Below, piece after piece: positions 40,869 through 50,447 of a DNA stretch of 64,000 nt. The first letter of the stretch is position 1, and the number at the start of each line of letters is the position of its first letter. The stretch covers positions 792,992-856,991 of the forward strand of contig CP039999.1 of assembly GCA_013099195.1 (NCBI GenBank), given 5' to 3'. A program made the position numbers and the translations under genes. The notes under the pieces are model-generated. The model ran no database searches. It was not told the origin of the DNA and worked only from the letters and a program-made list of their open reading frames with translations. The DNA is from Candidatus Saccharibacteria bacterium oral taxon 488 (GTDB taxonomy: Bacteria; Patescibacteriota; Saccharimonadia; Saccharimonadales; Saccharimonadaceae).

Positions 40869-41768
40869 CTATGCCGCGAGACCACACTGCTTTTTGAAGA
40901 TTTCGATTTCCTCCTTAAGAACCTTCGGGTTCAAAGGACCCCTCATTTCGATTGATACCCAGCCATCGTAAGTAGCCCCTCTGAGGGCATCCATATAGCC
41001 TCCCTGGGGAACCTCCGGTGCAGCTGAAAGCCGCTTTAGCTCCGGAGCACTGGCATCAATACCCCGCACACGGTCTCTGTGGTCACGAACCAGCGAAGCC
41101 AAATCCCCCGGCGCGTCCCCAGCACCATGCATCGCTGCCGTATCAGGATGAATTCCAAACCCCAAACGGTTCTCCGTCTCGAGCCCATCAGCAATGCGAC
41201 AAGTCAGATCCTCAGCCTGCTCTAGTGTGATACCAAACTCATTGCCATAGCCACACAACGGCTCAATTGCTAGCTGTGTATTATTACGAGCGGCCGTACG
41301 AGCAACCCTAGTAAATAACCCGATCGCCTCCTCCATGGCCTGTTCATAGCTACGACCCCCCAGTTTACGCAGCGCCGGCGAGCCAAATGACATCGAATCT
41401 GCACCGAGCTCACCGGCGAGTATAGCTTGAACTTCTAGATGTTTCGCTAGACGTTCGCGTTCATAGTCACTGCCAAAAAGTGCCATATCCTTGGTGGCAT
41501 ACGTCAAAGACTGCAACCCAACGACCGTTAGACCGAGACCTCCGAGACGCTCACGGTATTCTCTGGCCTTCCGCTCCATAGTCTTGAGGCGGTCTTTGCG
41601 CTCCCGCTCAGAGAAATTAGTGATTTCCGGTAGATCCGACCAGATTATCGGCGGCGCAATCACCAGCCCCTCAACACCACTCTGCGACACACACTTCAGT
41701 GCTGCTTGTTGATCTTCACCAAAGGCAATATTCGAGATGGCAAGCTTCATTGATTCATTTGACTTCAT
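40869..41768 (-). CDS. TIM-barrel sugar isomerase/epimerase-like protein B
   Basis: A 299-residue relative of the previous gene: MKLAISNIAFG after a six-residue lead, LAIEPLCGYGNEFGITLEQA, GFGIHPDTAAMHGAGDAP, GIDASAPEL and WVSIEMRGPL keep the barrel metal ligands. The two are clearly paralogues but far apart in sequence, so they probably act on different substrates or steps. TATAAT lies six bases before ATG 41768, which supports the longer start over the internal ATG at 41750. Confidence 0.85.
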   Translation of the reverse strand: MKSNESMKLAISNIAFGEDQQAALKCVSQSGVEGLVIAPPIIWSDLPEITNFSERERKDRLKTMERKAREYRERLGGLGLTVVGLQSLTYATKDMALFGSDYERERLAKHLEVQAILAGELGADSMSFGSPALRKLGGRSYEQAMEEAIGLFTRVARTAARNNTQLAIEPLCGYGNEFGITLEQAEDLTCRIADGLETENRLGFGIHPDTAAMHGAGDAPGDLASLVRDHRDRVRGIDASAPELKRLSAAPEVPQGGYMDALRGATYDGWVSIEMRGPLNPKVLKEEIEIFKKQCGLAA

Positions 41769-41774
41769 GCCAGC

Positions 41775-41780
41775 ATTATA
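41775..41780 (-). promoter_or_regulatory. -10 box of TIM-barrel gene B (leaderless type)
   Basis: TATAAT preceded by TGG (an extended -10), six bases before the ATG at 41768. Confidence 0.7.
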
Positions 41781-41786
41781 CCATGA

Positions 41787-42548
41787 TTACTTATTTTTTG
41801 CAACAAACTCCTTGATGCCAGCTAGCTCCTCTGCCTTTGTATATAGATAATTGCCCTCGCCGCCATACACCTCAGCGTATTTACTGTGCATATCCCAGTA
41901 GGCCGGTGTTACTCCTTCTAGTGTGTTGGTAAACTCTATACCAAAGGCAACCTTGGCGACTTCCCGCGTGCTGACTGGCGGCGTCGCAAAATTAACCAGC
42001 GGCAGATTATTCTCGAGAGCAATGGTGATATCACGCCAAATATTGGCGAGATTGTAGTACTGATACATACCATCAGCATGAATTTTCTCAACCATGTTAT
42101 TATTCATCAGATCATAGATAACATTCTTCTTCAGCCCGTCGCCAAATAGCCCCGGCAGGCGAACAATTGTTGTGTCAAAGTTCTCACGACAGAATTGCTC
42201 AAGATAGTACCTATTAACTCCGTATGGCAAAAGCCCTTCGGTGTCAATAGGCGTATCTTCATTAGCACCATTTGGGTTTTTATAAACACCGACTGTTGAG
42301 ATCAACACGAGTTTCTTGATCTTTGCCTTTTTGATATGAGAGATAAAGCCTTCGATCTCCGCGCGGTCAACTTCTGGCTCCTGATTGATCCGCCACATCT
42401 CAGCACGATTTGCAGCGCTCACCACCAGGTCGTACTCTTGACCTTCAATGTCAGCTATATTTTTGCTGTTATAATAATCGTCAAACTCGTGTTGACTCTT
42501 TATATTTCCACCGACAAATCCGGTGTACCCAATTAATGCAGTCTTCAT
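41787..42548 (-). CDS. NAD-dependent epimerase/dehydratase-like protein
   Basis: A 253-residue short-chain dehydrogenase of the extended type. GYTGFVGG is the nucleotide-binding loop at residues 7-14, VLISTVGVYKNPNG holds the catalytic Ser/Thr region, and YGVNRYYLE replaces the usual Y-x3-K by Y-x3-R, so either activity is altered or the Arg takes over. It likely modifies a nucleotide sugar. A strong AGGAGG precedes the ATG, unlike the two TIM-barrel genes downstream. Confidence 0.85.
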   Translation of the reverse strand: MKTALIGYTGFVGGNIKSQHEFDDYYNSKNIADIEGQEYDLVVSAANRAEMWRINQEPEVDRAEIEGFISHIKKAKIKKLVLISTVGVYKNPNGANEDTPIDTEGLLPYGVNRYYLEQFCRENFDTTIVRLPGLFGDGLKKNVIYDLMNNNMVEKIHADGMYQYYNLANIWRDITIALENNLPLVNFATPPVSTREVAKVAFGIEFTNTLEGVTPAYWDMHSKYAEVYGGEGNYLYTKAEELAGIKEFVAKNK

Positions 42549-42650
42549 AGTATATTCCTCCTGGCTACAATTATGTCAGATTTTATATAAAACTCAACGA
42601 TAGCCAGTATGGACATGCGACAACATCAATTATAGAATGGTTTAGGTGCT

Positions 42651-44768
42651 ATGAAAAAACCTAAAATTTTAGACAACATAACTCTTAAACAAGCACTGCT
42701 TTTTACCGCGGTATTTGTAGGTATTGCCCACTTATTGGTCTTCGTAGGCTACGCTGTATTCGCAGCTCTCGGGAATGGCCTGGCGATGGATTCCTATGCG
42801 GCCAATGGGACATTCCAGCTATATAACCCTCTCCGGCGACTGCTTGATGGTGAAATTTTGGCACGAGATTTTCCCTTCTTTCACGGAGTGGGAGTTCCCC
42901 TGCTTCATTTCCCCTTGTTTTACATCATGGGGCACAATTTGTTTGCCGTAGAGGTCGCAAAGTTACTAGTATCACCACTCATATTCCTCATCTCGTCTTT
43001 CTTGCTATTTTGGGCCTACTTCAGAAACGTAAAGAAAGCAGTCTTTACGACAAGTATATTTACCGTCATTTCACTACTGTGTATTGACGCTATTTGGGCA
43101 GGCAATTCCCTTCTAGGTCTTAGAACAGCGTTTCCATTCATTGCAGCAGCATTTATACTATGGCACCCAGACTGGCATGTTAGTGTTGGTAAACATAAAA
43201 CAAAGATTAACCTTTACTACCCTATCCTATACATTCTCATGGGGATTTCCGTCGCGTGCGGAACCGAACAAGGCCTTGCATTTATTCTTGCTTATGTGCT
43301 CATCAGAGCAATTCAATATATTCGCTCTAAGGAAACGATGAAAAAGCGGGTGCTGACGTTTGTTGGCGAGTTATTTGGTATAGCAGTGGCCGCCTATGTC
43401 GTGCTTTCAATTATGACGCTCGGTCACGCACATGAGGCGCTTTACTATGCACTCGTCGAAGTCTCAGGCGACCAAGGGTGGTACTTTGGTGCTCCGCCGA
43501 ACAGTTTTTTGCAATTAAGCAATCTTGATCAGTTATTTACCAACAGGATGCTATTCTACATGCTGCCCATCATTATCGGCGGTGTTGTTGCCTATATCGT
43601 TGGTGTAAAGAAAGCTCTACTGTCCAAAAAAGAAACGTTCGTTTTCTCCGTCTTGCTACTATATGGCCCGGTGGTGTTTGCTGTTTCTGCCACTGGTTAC
43701 TGGGCACCCAGTGCGCAGCTCATACCACTGGAGCGAGCAGCAGGAGTTATTCTTGTGGCGATAGTAACGCGTGTGATATATAACCTGATCCGAGCAAAAA
43801 AATCGACTCCTAACGCTAAAAGTAAGGGCTTCTCGGTCTTAGCATTCGGGTTGTTGCTTGGTAGCATCATCGCCCTAGGATATAACACTGCGGTATTTCT
43901 ACAAAAAATTGATTGGATGCCGCTAAGACACATTATTACCGAGTCAAAAAAGGCCAGGCATTCTACTGATGATGCTGAATATATCAGCACCGCCTGGAGG
44001 AAGCGCCTCGAGGCCTTTGCTCCACATATTGAAAAGGGGGCACGTGTCTGGTCTACCTACACCAGTATTTATGATTCGATTCGCCAACAGAAGAATGGAT
44101 CTTCAGGGGGTGAAGACTATATTATACACGCCCTAGGCCCCGCCAGAAGAAATCACTACACTCAAGATTTTATAACACAAAAGCCTGATTACGTCATAAC
44201 CCTAAATCCCTCATATTTTAAATATGAGGAGTGGCTGTGGACTCGTCACTGGGCATTTTATAAGGATCTTCAGGATAACTACACTATCATTGCTACAAAT
44301 GATTCTCATGTTTTGTGGAAACGCCGGGCGGGTACTGCGGCACAGAAAAAGACGAGCTATCCGAAACACCACGTACAAAAAGACGCAAACGGAGATTATG
44401 TCATTACCACTGGCACTGCAAGCAACATACGCGTGTTTGAAGTATCAGTTCGCTACAGTGCTAGAAGTGTTCTACCCATGACCACTAAACTACCGAGATA
44501 CCTCCTAGAATTATCTGGATCATCACTACAAAAACATCCTGTGTCGCTACCACAATACGACACGAGCTGGAGCTTCCCTGTGGCACTGGCATCAAATGAT
44601 TCATCCATACGAATTTCGCCAAAAGTTTATAGTTTGATACCGGGGGCTTCCCTGGAAATACAAGACGTATCTTACCGCGAGGTCACCACCCAAAACAACC
44701 TGTACATCTATCAAAGTAACTTTTGCCTACATAACGCTAATAAATGCGAAGGGATTAATAAACGCTAG
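42651..44768 (+). CDS. Large membrane protein, GT-C-like
   Basis: A 705-residue protein with roughly ten membrane helices in the first 430 residues, then a soluble domain of about 270 residues, expected outside. An early loop holds AMDSYAANGTFQLYNPLRRL and LARDFPFFHGVG, in the place where GT-C enzymes carry their acidic catalytic residues. No family recognised with certainty. Its stop codon abuts the stop of the next, convergent gene with no gap. It probably adds sugars to the lipid-linked chain on the outside. Confidence 0.65.
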   Translation: MKKPKILDNITLKQALLFTAVFVGIAHLLVFVGYAVFAALGNGLAMDSYAANGTFQLYNPLRRLLDGEILARDFPFFHGVGVPLLHFPLFYIMGHNLFAVEVAKLLVSPLIFLISSFLLFWAYFRNVKKAVFTTSIFTVISLLCIDAIWAGNSLLGLRTAFPFIAAAFILWHPDWHVSVGKHKTKINLYYPILYILMGISVACGTEQGLAFILAYVLIRAIQYIRSKETMKKRVLTFVGELFGIAVAAYVVLSIMTLGHAHEALYYALVEVSGDQGWYFGAPPNSFLQLSNLDQLFTNRMLFYMLPIIIGGVVAYIVGVKKALLSKKETFVFSVLLLYGPVVFAVSATGYWAPSAQLIPLERAAGVILVAIVTRVIYNLIRAKKSTPNAKSKGFSVLAFGLLLGSIIALGYNTAVFLQKIDWMPLRHIITESKKARHSTDDAEYISTAWRKRLEAFAPHIEKGARVWSTYTSIYDSIRQQKNGSSGGEDYIIHALGPARRNHYTQDFITQKPDYVITLNPSYFKYEEWLWTRHWAFYKDLQDNYTIIATNDSHVLWKRRAGTAAQKKTSYPKHHVQKDANGDYVITTGTASNIRVFEVSVRYSARSVLPMTTKLPRYLLELSGSSLQKHPVSLPQYDTSWSFPVALASNDSSIRISPKVYSLIPGASLEIQDVSYREVTTQNNLYIYQSNFCLHNANKCEGINKR

Positions 44769-46133
44769 CTACGAGCGGCGGCCTTCTTTCTTCGATCGGC
44801 TTAATATTATCGTGAATAATCCGGACACCATTGTCGCAAAAACCGACCAATAAATATACCGATAATCAACCGCCACGGCCACAGGAAAGTATGCCACGAT
44901 ATATATAAGACCCGACAAAGCCACCGCGCGGATAAAGTGTCGCCGTACCTGTTCTCGTATTCTTCTGCTCGTATAGTAAATAAATACAAGGACAGCAACA
45001 TACAACCACGGCTGAAAAATCAGAGGGATATTCGCCTGAGCGCCGCCTTTAACATATGCTGCTAGGCCACTAACGGCATATTCATTCTTTACCGCGGCGC
45101 CGACCTGGTTTTGCTCAATTCCAGGCTGAAAAATATACATACGCTCTGGTTGCGGAAAGATAAATATCGAAAAAGTCGCCAACCGATATGATACATATTT
45201 TATTGGATGTCTTATGATCGTCGATAGCCAATCATTAAATACACCTTGATGTTCGTTTTTGAGTGCTTCTCGCTGGGCGGCCGTTGTACATATGATATAA
45301 GAATTCATAATATCTTTTGTTTTATCGCGACAGGTGTCATGAATTTTTTTATACATAGACCACCTGCTGTGATGTTCTCCTTCAAGATTAGCGACGTGAA
45401 CTATATCGTCAAGCTGCACAGCGGTAATTGGATGAGTTTTTTCACTAGGCTGATTAATGACAATGGTAGCACCAATTGTTACCACTAAACCAATTATTAC
45501 ACTAGCAAGACCGCTCCATGCGTGAAGTCGCTTGGTTAACAAGCTCGGCAATACAAACAGAATGGGCAGCACCGCAAACAATGCATTATGCCGTAAGATG
45601 CCAGCATAGAGAATCAATAGCAGCGCCAGTCCGACGATACCACACATAGCAATGCGTCCTAGTGATTTTTTACTAGTTATGATGAACCATATGAGGAGTA
45701 TCGCCAATGTTAAACTGAATGCCATCTGAACATCTTTCCATATCACGCCAGCAATATTCATTATATTAGGCAGTAGTACAATCACGTAGACAGAAAGAGC
45801 CCATGCTCGGTTACGAGTGTGCCGATATACGAGAATCGACAGCATAAACATAGCCGCGACAAGCAGCACTAGCTGAAAAATCAGCATAGATGAAATATGG
45901 CCAGTTACCCCAATCAAAAGCCCCCATAGTCGCGTCATCACTGGCGGATGCCAATCAGTGAGGCGAGCTACGCCCGTGGCTTGCTCAAGGTGGCTAATGG
46001 AGTCGGGCGACATATATCCAGGATAGAAAACGATGACGAGCAGCATTAGCATACCTGCTGCTACCAACGCAGACTGGATGTGAAATTTTGAGAGGCTATT
46101 TTTTATGTTTGCGATATTTTCCGGCAACCGCAT
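44769..46133 (-). CDS. Membrane protein, GT-C/DUF6020-like
   Basis: A 454-residue protein with about ten helices. The loop after helix 1, MSPDSISHLEQATG followed by DWHPPVMTRLWG, matches the acidic loop seen in GT-C proteins of Gram-positive capsule loci. Its start lies 38 bases inside the next upstream gene, a GT2, so the two are coupled and may act as donor-maker and transferase. Substrate unknown. Confidence 0.7.
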   Translation of the reverse strand: MRLPENIANIKNSLSKFHIQSALVAAGMLMLLVIVFYPGYMSPDSISHLEQATGVARLTDWHPPVMTRLWGLLIGVTGHISSMLIFQLVLLVAAMFMLSILVYRHTRNRAWALSVYVIVLLPNIMNIAGVIWKDVQMAFSLTLAILLIWFIITSKKSLGRIAMCGIVGLALLLILYAGILRHNALFAVLPILFVLPSLLTKRLHAWSGLASVIIGLVVTIGATIVINQPSEKTHPITAVQLDDIVHVANLEGEHHSRWSMYKKIHDTCRDKTKDIMNSYIICTTAAQREALKNEHQGVFNDWLSTIIRHPIKYVSYRLATFSIFIFPQPERMYIFQPGIEQNQVGAAVKNEYAVSGLAAYVKGGAQANIPLIFQPWLYVAVLVFIYYTSRRIREQVRRHFIRAVALSGLIYIVAYFPVAVAVDYRYIYWSVFATMVSGLFTIILSRSKKEGRRS

Positions 46134-46932
46134 AGAACAACACCTTCAGAACGTGCATATTTCCCTTAATGGGGCTAATTTTTGTTGGTGTTTTACCTTT
46201 CTTCGGATACGTTCGTACCACTGGCGTTTCGGCCGTTTTATATTGTTTGCGGCGGCTACTCTCGATAGCAAGATAGTAATGAAGCTCATAGGTTTGAAAT
46301 ATATCACGGAATACAGCAATATCTGGGTCTTTAAGTAGCTTTGCACTGTAGGCGCGGAATCCATTTGTGGTATCGGTATGCCTCTTACCAGCCGCAAGAC
46401 TTATCAGCGGCGCATGGATCAGGTGAAGACCTATCTCTCTAGAAAGCGGCGTATTTACCGCCTTGCCGCCCGGTATAAACCGTGAACCCTGAATATGGTC
46501 ATATCCCTGATCAAGCAGCTTAATAAAATCAGGAATTCTCTCTATACTATCCTTGCCATTACCGTCAACAACAACCACTCCTTCATAACCCTCAGAAAGA
46601 GCCCAGGCAAACGCCATTCTCATCTGTGCGCTTAATTTGCCCTTGCCTTTTTTCGTTAATAAAGCGCGCACATCTTGAGATTTCAAAAAGTCAGTTTCAA
46701 GCGAACCATCAGTACTGCCGCCATCGGCTACCACAATGTCAATTTGCTTTGCTAGCGGCTTCATTTTTTGCAGCTGCTTCTGAATTCGCTCTCCTTCATT
46801 GATTACGAAAACACACACGCAATACCTGTGCTTTTTTTTGTTTATCTCATTAACTTCAAAGTCTGGAAACTCCCACTCCGGATGGTCTTGACGAATATGA
46901 TCTTGTTTATTGACTATAGGGGTTTTTGTCAT
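46096..46932 (-). CDS. Glycosyltransferase family 2 (DPM1-like)
   Basis: A 278-residue GT2 enzyme: CVFVINEGERIQKQLQKMKP, DIVVADGGSTDGSLE and GVVVVDGNGKDSIERI hold the nucleotide and metal-binding acidic residues. No C-terminal membrane helices, so it is like single-domain dolichyl-phosphate mannose synthases. It overlaps the GtrB-like gene upstream by four bases and the GT-C gene downstream by 38. Confidence 0.88.
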   Translation of the reverse strand: MTKTPIVNKQDHIRQDHPEWEFPDFEVNEINKKKHRYCVCVFVINEGERIQKQLQKMKPLAKQIDIVVADGGSTDGSLETDFLKSQDVRALLTKKGKGKLSAQMRMAFAWALSEGYEGVVVVDGNGKDSIERIPDFIKLLDQGYDHIQGSRFIPGGKAVNTPLSREIGLHLIHAPLISLAAGKRHTDTTNGFRAYSAKLLKDPDIAVFRDIFQTYELHYYLAIESSRRKQYKTAETPVVRTYPKKGKTPTKISPIKGNMHVLKVLFYAVAGKYRKHKK

Positions 46933-47933
46933 GATGTAATATTCTTCCTTTCTGCATTTGCTAGTGACGTTGTACTACTTAGCTCATCAAGCACATAATA
47001 CCGAGCATCCCGCCGTGATTCCACTAATATCTTGCCAATATATTCGGACAGAATCACCATAAATAAAAATAGGATGAAAAACATTCCCGACAATTCAAGT
47101 GACGTCGATACCCAGCCCTCCGCAACATTCTTTTTCGTAAAGGCTATGACCACGACATAAATAGCATACGCCATATTCACGACACTGGCGAAGAACCCAA
47201 CCCATGACATAAAGCGAAGTGGCTGAGTGGAGTGGCTGGTAATAATATCAAGCGCCTCTAATGTTCCTCGTCCAAAACCATGCTTTTTCATAGGATCGAC
47301 TAGGGGTGAATATTTATATTCAGCATATGAATAACCAATGCTTCTTATCATGTGCCTGATATGACTGTCGTGTCTGGTCGATAGGGTTATCGCTCGTATG
47401 GCGCGACGATTGAGAGATATAAGATATGTTGCTTGTAGTGGAATATCTATATTGATGTATTTGCGATTATACCAATAAAACAACCTGCGACCGATACCAG
47501 ATTTTGACAGAAGGCGCTTTGTGGTTATGTCGGCAACACCCTGTACAATATCGTGTTTTTTATTCGCCTCAACAATGTTCACTACATCCTCTATGCCGTC
47601 AATAGCGGGATTAGTTACTACCGCATAATCGCCAATCGCCCCTTCGAGACCAGCAATAATGGCGATGTCATATGTGTATTGTCGAGAGAGGCGGATAAGC
47701 CGCATACATGGCAGTTCATCGAGAAGCCCGCTGACAGCAATCACACTATTTTGACTCAAATCATTATCGACAATTATAATCTCATAATTTGTGTAGCTAC
47801 CCATTAATCTCTGTGAGAGCCTGCGACAATAGTCGGGAAAATCATCAAAGTCGCGCGCTACAACAATAACCGATACAAAGATATCTTGTTTGTTCGATTT
47901 TTCATTTGTCTTAGTTGAACTATTTTTTGCCAT
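46929..47933 (-). CDS. GtrB-like polyprenyl glycosyltransferase
   Basis: A 334-residue GT2 protein with VSVIVVARDFDDFPDY, EIIIVDNDLSQNSV and a reduced third motif (VVTNPAIDGIEDV), followed by two C-terminal membrane helices (VGFFASVVNMAYAIYVVVIA and GMFFILFLFMVILSEYIG). This is the layout of GtrB/PglTr-type enzymes that charge undecaprenyl phosphate with a sugar. DNDLS in place of the usual DDxS motif is unusual and may lower activity. It overlaps the genes on both sides. Confidence 0.87.
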   Translation of the reverse strand: MAKNSSTKTNEKSNKQDIFVSVIVVARDFDDFPDYCRRLSQRLMGSYTNYEIIIVDNDLSQNSVIAVSGLLDELPCMRLIRLSRQYTYDIAIIAGLEGAIGDYAVVTNPAIDGIEDVVNIVEANKKHDIVQGVADITTKRLLSKSGIGRRLFYWYNRKYINIDIPLQATYLISLNRRAIRAITLSTRHDSHIRHMIRSIGYSYAEYKYSPLVDPMKKHGFGRGTLEALDIITSHSTQPLRFMSWVGFFASVVNMAYAIYVVVIAFTKKNVAEGWVSTSLELSGMFFILFLFMVILSEYIGKILVESRRDARYYVLDELSSTTSLANAERKNITS

Positions 47934-49035
47934 ATAGCTTGTCTAACTCCTCGTACACATCGTAAATATTATCTAGCTTACCGCCCATTATACAAACATA
48001 CCCATCATAGCCCAAATTGGCCTTAAACAAAATGGGACGGCTATCATCATCTTCGCTCTTAACGAGCACTGTTTTTACCTCAACGATCGACTCCTCATAT
48101 TTCATATCCTTGAGGGCAGGGATAAAGCGCACCACGTCGTTATACATTTGCTTGTAATTGCTCTGGAAAGAACTTTTGTCAAGATACGCATGTGTGTCAA
48201 TTTTCTCAGCCGGCGTATCCTCGTTGTCGATCCATGACTCGTGCGGCGTATACCTGACATGAGAGAGTGTATATAATCCCCTGGAAGGAAATGGCATAAT
48301 GGAAAAAAATGGACCATCCATCACCGTAATACTAAAGTCCTTTAGGTGCTCTGGCAAGCTCACCAAACACATTTCTGTAACTTCATGTTTCAGTCCAACA
48401 AGTGGTATATTTGATGCACGATGGAGCGTGTTGATGTTAGCATACGTGCAATTTAGCACAAAGTCACCCCTGAATTCGCCACCATCAGTGACAACGCACA
48501 GCCCATCTGGCATTTCATCAATCATCGTAACGCGACAGCCCGTGTGAAGCGTTATCCCCGGACGATCGTTAATTTGCCGTAGTAAGTCATCCCTCAGGGC
48601 GTGGGCATTAAAGGCATATTCTTTAACCTTAAAGACTTCTTCAATGAGATTTTTATTAAACATTTTTTGAATGTTTAGCGGAGCTACCGCTATATCTGCC
48701 TCAATCTTATCCGCAAAATTCTTGAATTGATGTGCATTAACCTTGGATAGATGCTTGGCAACAGCATAATATTTATTAAAATCTGAATGAATTGCCGCCC
48801 CAAACTGTTTCGTAAAGCGTGGAAAATTAACCGCTGAACGATATCCCGTTAGAATACTTCTCGGGTAATGATAGCCATTGTGTACCCTGGCTTGGTTAAC
48901 ATATGACGCCCGAGTCATTGTCTGTTTTTCTTTTTCTAAAATATCGATATTCTTGACGCCCAGGGTGTCGTACAGGTACAGCGCTACACTCAATCCATAA
49001 AAACCACCGCCAATTATCACCGTTTTGTTACGCAC
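47920..49035 (-). CDS. FAD-dependent oxidoreductase (DAO family)
   Basis: A 371-residue flavoprotein. The N-terminus has the dinucleotide motif VIIGGGFYGLSVALYL, then EKEKQ as the ribose-binding acidic residue, and the RASYVNQARVHNGYHYPRS segment seen in family members next to glycan loci. A C-terminal KANLGYDGYVCIMGGKLDN stretch closes the FAD site. Members oxidise amino acids or amino sugars. Within a run of overlapping glycosyltransferase genes, it may tailor a sugar; this is inferred. Confidence 0.85.
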   Translation of the reverse strand: MRNKTVIIGGGFYGLSVALYLYDTLGVKNIDILEKEKQTMTRASYVNQARVHNGYHYPRSILTGYRSAVNFPRFTKQFGAAIHSDFNKYYAVAKHLSKVNAHQFKNFADKIEADIAVAPLNIQKMFNKNLIEEVFKVKEYAFNAHALRDDLLRQINDRPGITLHTGCRVTMIDEMPDGLCVVTDGGEFRGDFVLNCTYANINTLHRASNIPLVGLKHEVTEMCLVSLPEHLKDFSITVMDGPFFSIMPFPSRGLYTLSHVRYTPHESWIDNEDTPAEKIDTHAYLDKSSFQSNYKQMYNDVVRFIPALKDMKYEESIVEVKTVLVKSEDDDSRPILFKANLGYDGYVCIMGGKLDNIYDVYEELDKLYGKK

Positions 49036-50392
49036 GTTTTCTCCGTTTTTTAACTATGTTACCAATATACAAGCCAACTACCATATAGACAAACAGAAGC
49101 AGCGGCATATAGAATACGATACCGTTAATGTGGGCGTGAGGCAAAGCATGTCCAGGCATAAGAATTAACCAACTCAGTGCCCCAGCTAATGAAATGTGTA
49201 ACGACCATAGGAATGAACGATAATACTTGAAAGACGGGTGTCGCCTCTTAAGATAGAATAACACTAAATACCCCACAAGTACCCAAACAAGTACTGATTG
49301 AACGATCTCACCAACCATACCCTTGAGTAACAGCGGCAAGCTCAGTGCCGGCAATAGTACATAGTTACCTGCGTTTATTGCTAGATACTGATATGTTGAG
49401 CCTCTATCTTTCGCTAGCTCCTCCATGTTAATAAATCGATTGGCAAATTCATATGATTCAGGTAGAAGCGTCTTTAAGTTACCAACAGCATGTGTTCGCA
49501 TCTTTCTAATTCCCGAAAGCCCTCTCTCCGATGCCCGCTCATTAATCATCTTGAGAGCGGTGTCTGAGGAGTGATAGTAATCAGAGAGTGCCATAAAGTT
49601 GGTTGCGTACGCACCAACAAAGGCCACGACAACCACGACACATGTCATGACGGCGTGCTTCCACAGGCTGATAACTTTTTGTTTATTATTGACGAGTTCA
49701 AAGAATATGATTGGTACAAGTACAGATATAGCAATTGTTGATATATACTCATAGCCGCCCAAAAGTTTTAAGAATAGCAATATGGTTTCACCGAGGTAGA
49801 ATAGCCACATTTTCTTCGATGACTTACAGTATGAGTAACTCAGAAAGGCAAAGGCAAACGGAGCAAACATGAGTGGCTCTATCCAATACATATTTTGCGC
49901 ATAGCCGACAACCCACGGACTAAATGCAACCAGTGTCGCGAATACTGCTGCGGCAACAAGGCCAAACAACTTCCTGACTCTAAGGGTTACAAGTGCCATA
50001 AGGGCCGCCATGGCTGCAGATAGAACTACATTAACCTTCTTAAAATATGACGGTAGTTTTGCATTGTCCTTTGGTGCTAGCGCGGTAATTATTCTCGCCT
50101 GTAGACCATATTGTGAAGCATAAGGTTTGAGCAGACTGGCGTCGCAATCTTCAGCCATCATGACTGAATTATAATCTTCATTTTTAGCAACGATTAGCGG
50201 CCCGCTATAACCAGATTTTTCCTTGCAACGAGCCGTCTTTTCTACTATAGCCGATGAGTCACGCTGAAAGCCATCAAACCATTCGCGCCACAAACCGACT
50301 CCAAAAACATTGCCAAAGAAAGATAAAAACAAAACCACCCAAACAACGCTAAAAAACAGTATGCTCTTTTTTCTCTCCATAATACTTACCAT
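49028..50392 (-). CDS. Membrane protein, GT-C-like
   Basis: A 454-residue protein with nine or ten helices. A large outside loop after helix 1 (residues 35-110) holds Asp/Glu residues; a second follows helix 6 (YYHSSDTALKMINERASERG). No firm family. It starts the minus-strand overlapping set 50392-44769. A TATGAT five bases before the ATG suggests a near-leaderless start, only 33 bases from the plus-strand -10 of the next gene. Possibly a transferase or flippase for the surface glycan. Confidence 0.6.
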   Translation of the reverse strand: MVSIMERKKSILFFSVVWVVLFLSFFGNVFGVGLWREWFDGFQRDSSAIVEKTARCKEKSGYSGPLIVAKNEDYNSVMMAEDCDASLLKPYASQYGLQARIITALAPKDNAKLPSYFKKVNVVLSAAMAALMALVTLRVRKLFGLVAAAVFATLVAFSPWVVGYAQNMYWIEPLMFAPFAFAFLSYSYCKSSKKMWLFYLGETILLFLKLLGGYEYISTIAISVLVPIIFFELVNNKQKVISLWKHAVMTCVVVVVAFVGAYATNFMALSDYYHSSDTALKMINERASERGLSGIRKMRTHAVGNLKTLLPESYEFANRFINMEELAKDRGSTYQYLAINAGNYVLLPALSLPLLLKGMVGEIVQSVLVWVLVGYLVLFYLKRRHPSFKYYRSFLWSLHISLAGALSWLILMPGHALPHAHINGIVFYMPLLLFVYMVVGLYIGNIVKKRRKRA

Positions 50393-50397
50393 ATAGT

Positions 50398-50403
50398 ATC
50401 ATA
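50398..50403 (-). promoter_or_regulatory. -10 box of membrane gene (near-leaderless type)
   Basis: TATGAT on the minus strand, five bases before the ATG at 50392. Confidence 0.45.
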
Positions 50404-50435
50404 ATTTAACGATAGACTAAAGCAATCACCTAAAC

Positions 50436-50441
50436 TATAAT
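50436..50441 (+). promoter_or_regulatory. -10 box of GT2-GT4 gene (leaderless type)
   Basis: TATAAT followed by AGCGTC, then ATG at 50448: a six-base gap. Confidence 0.68.
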
Positions 50442-50447
50442 AGCGTC

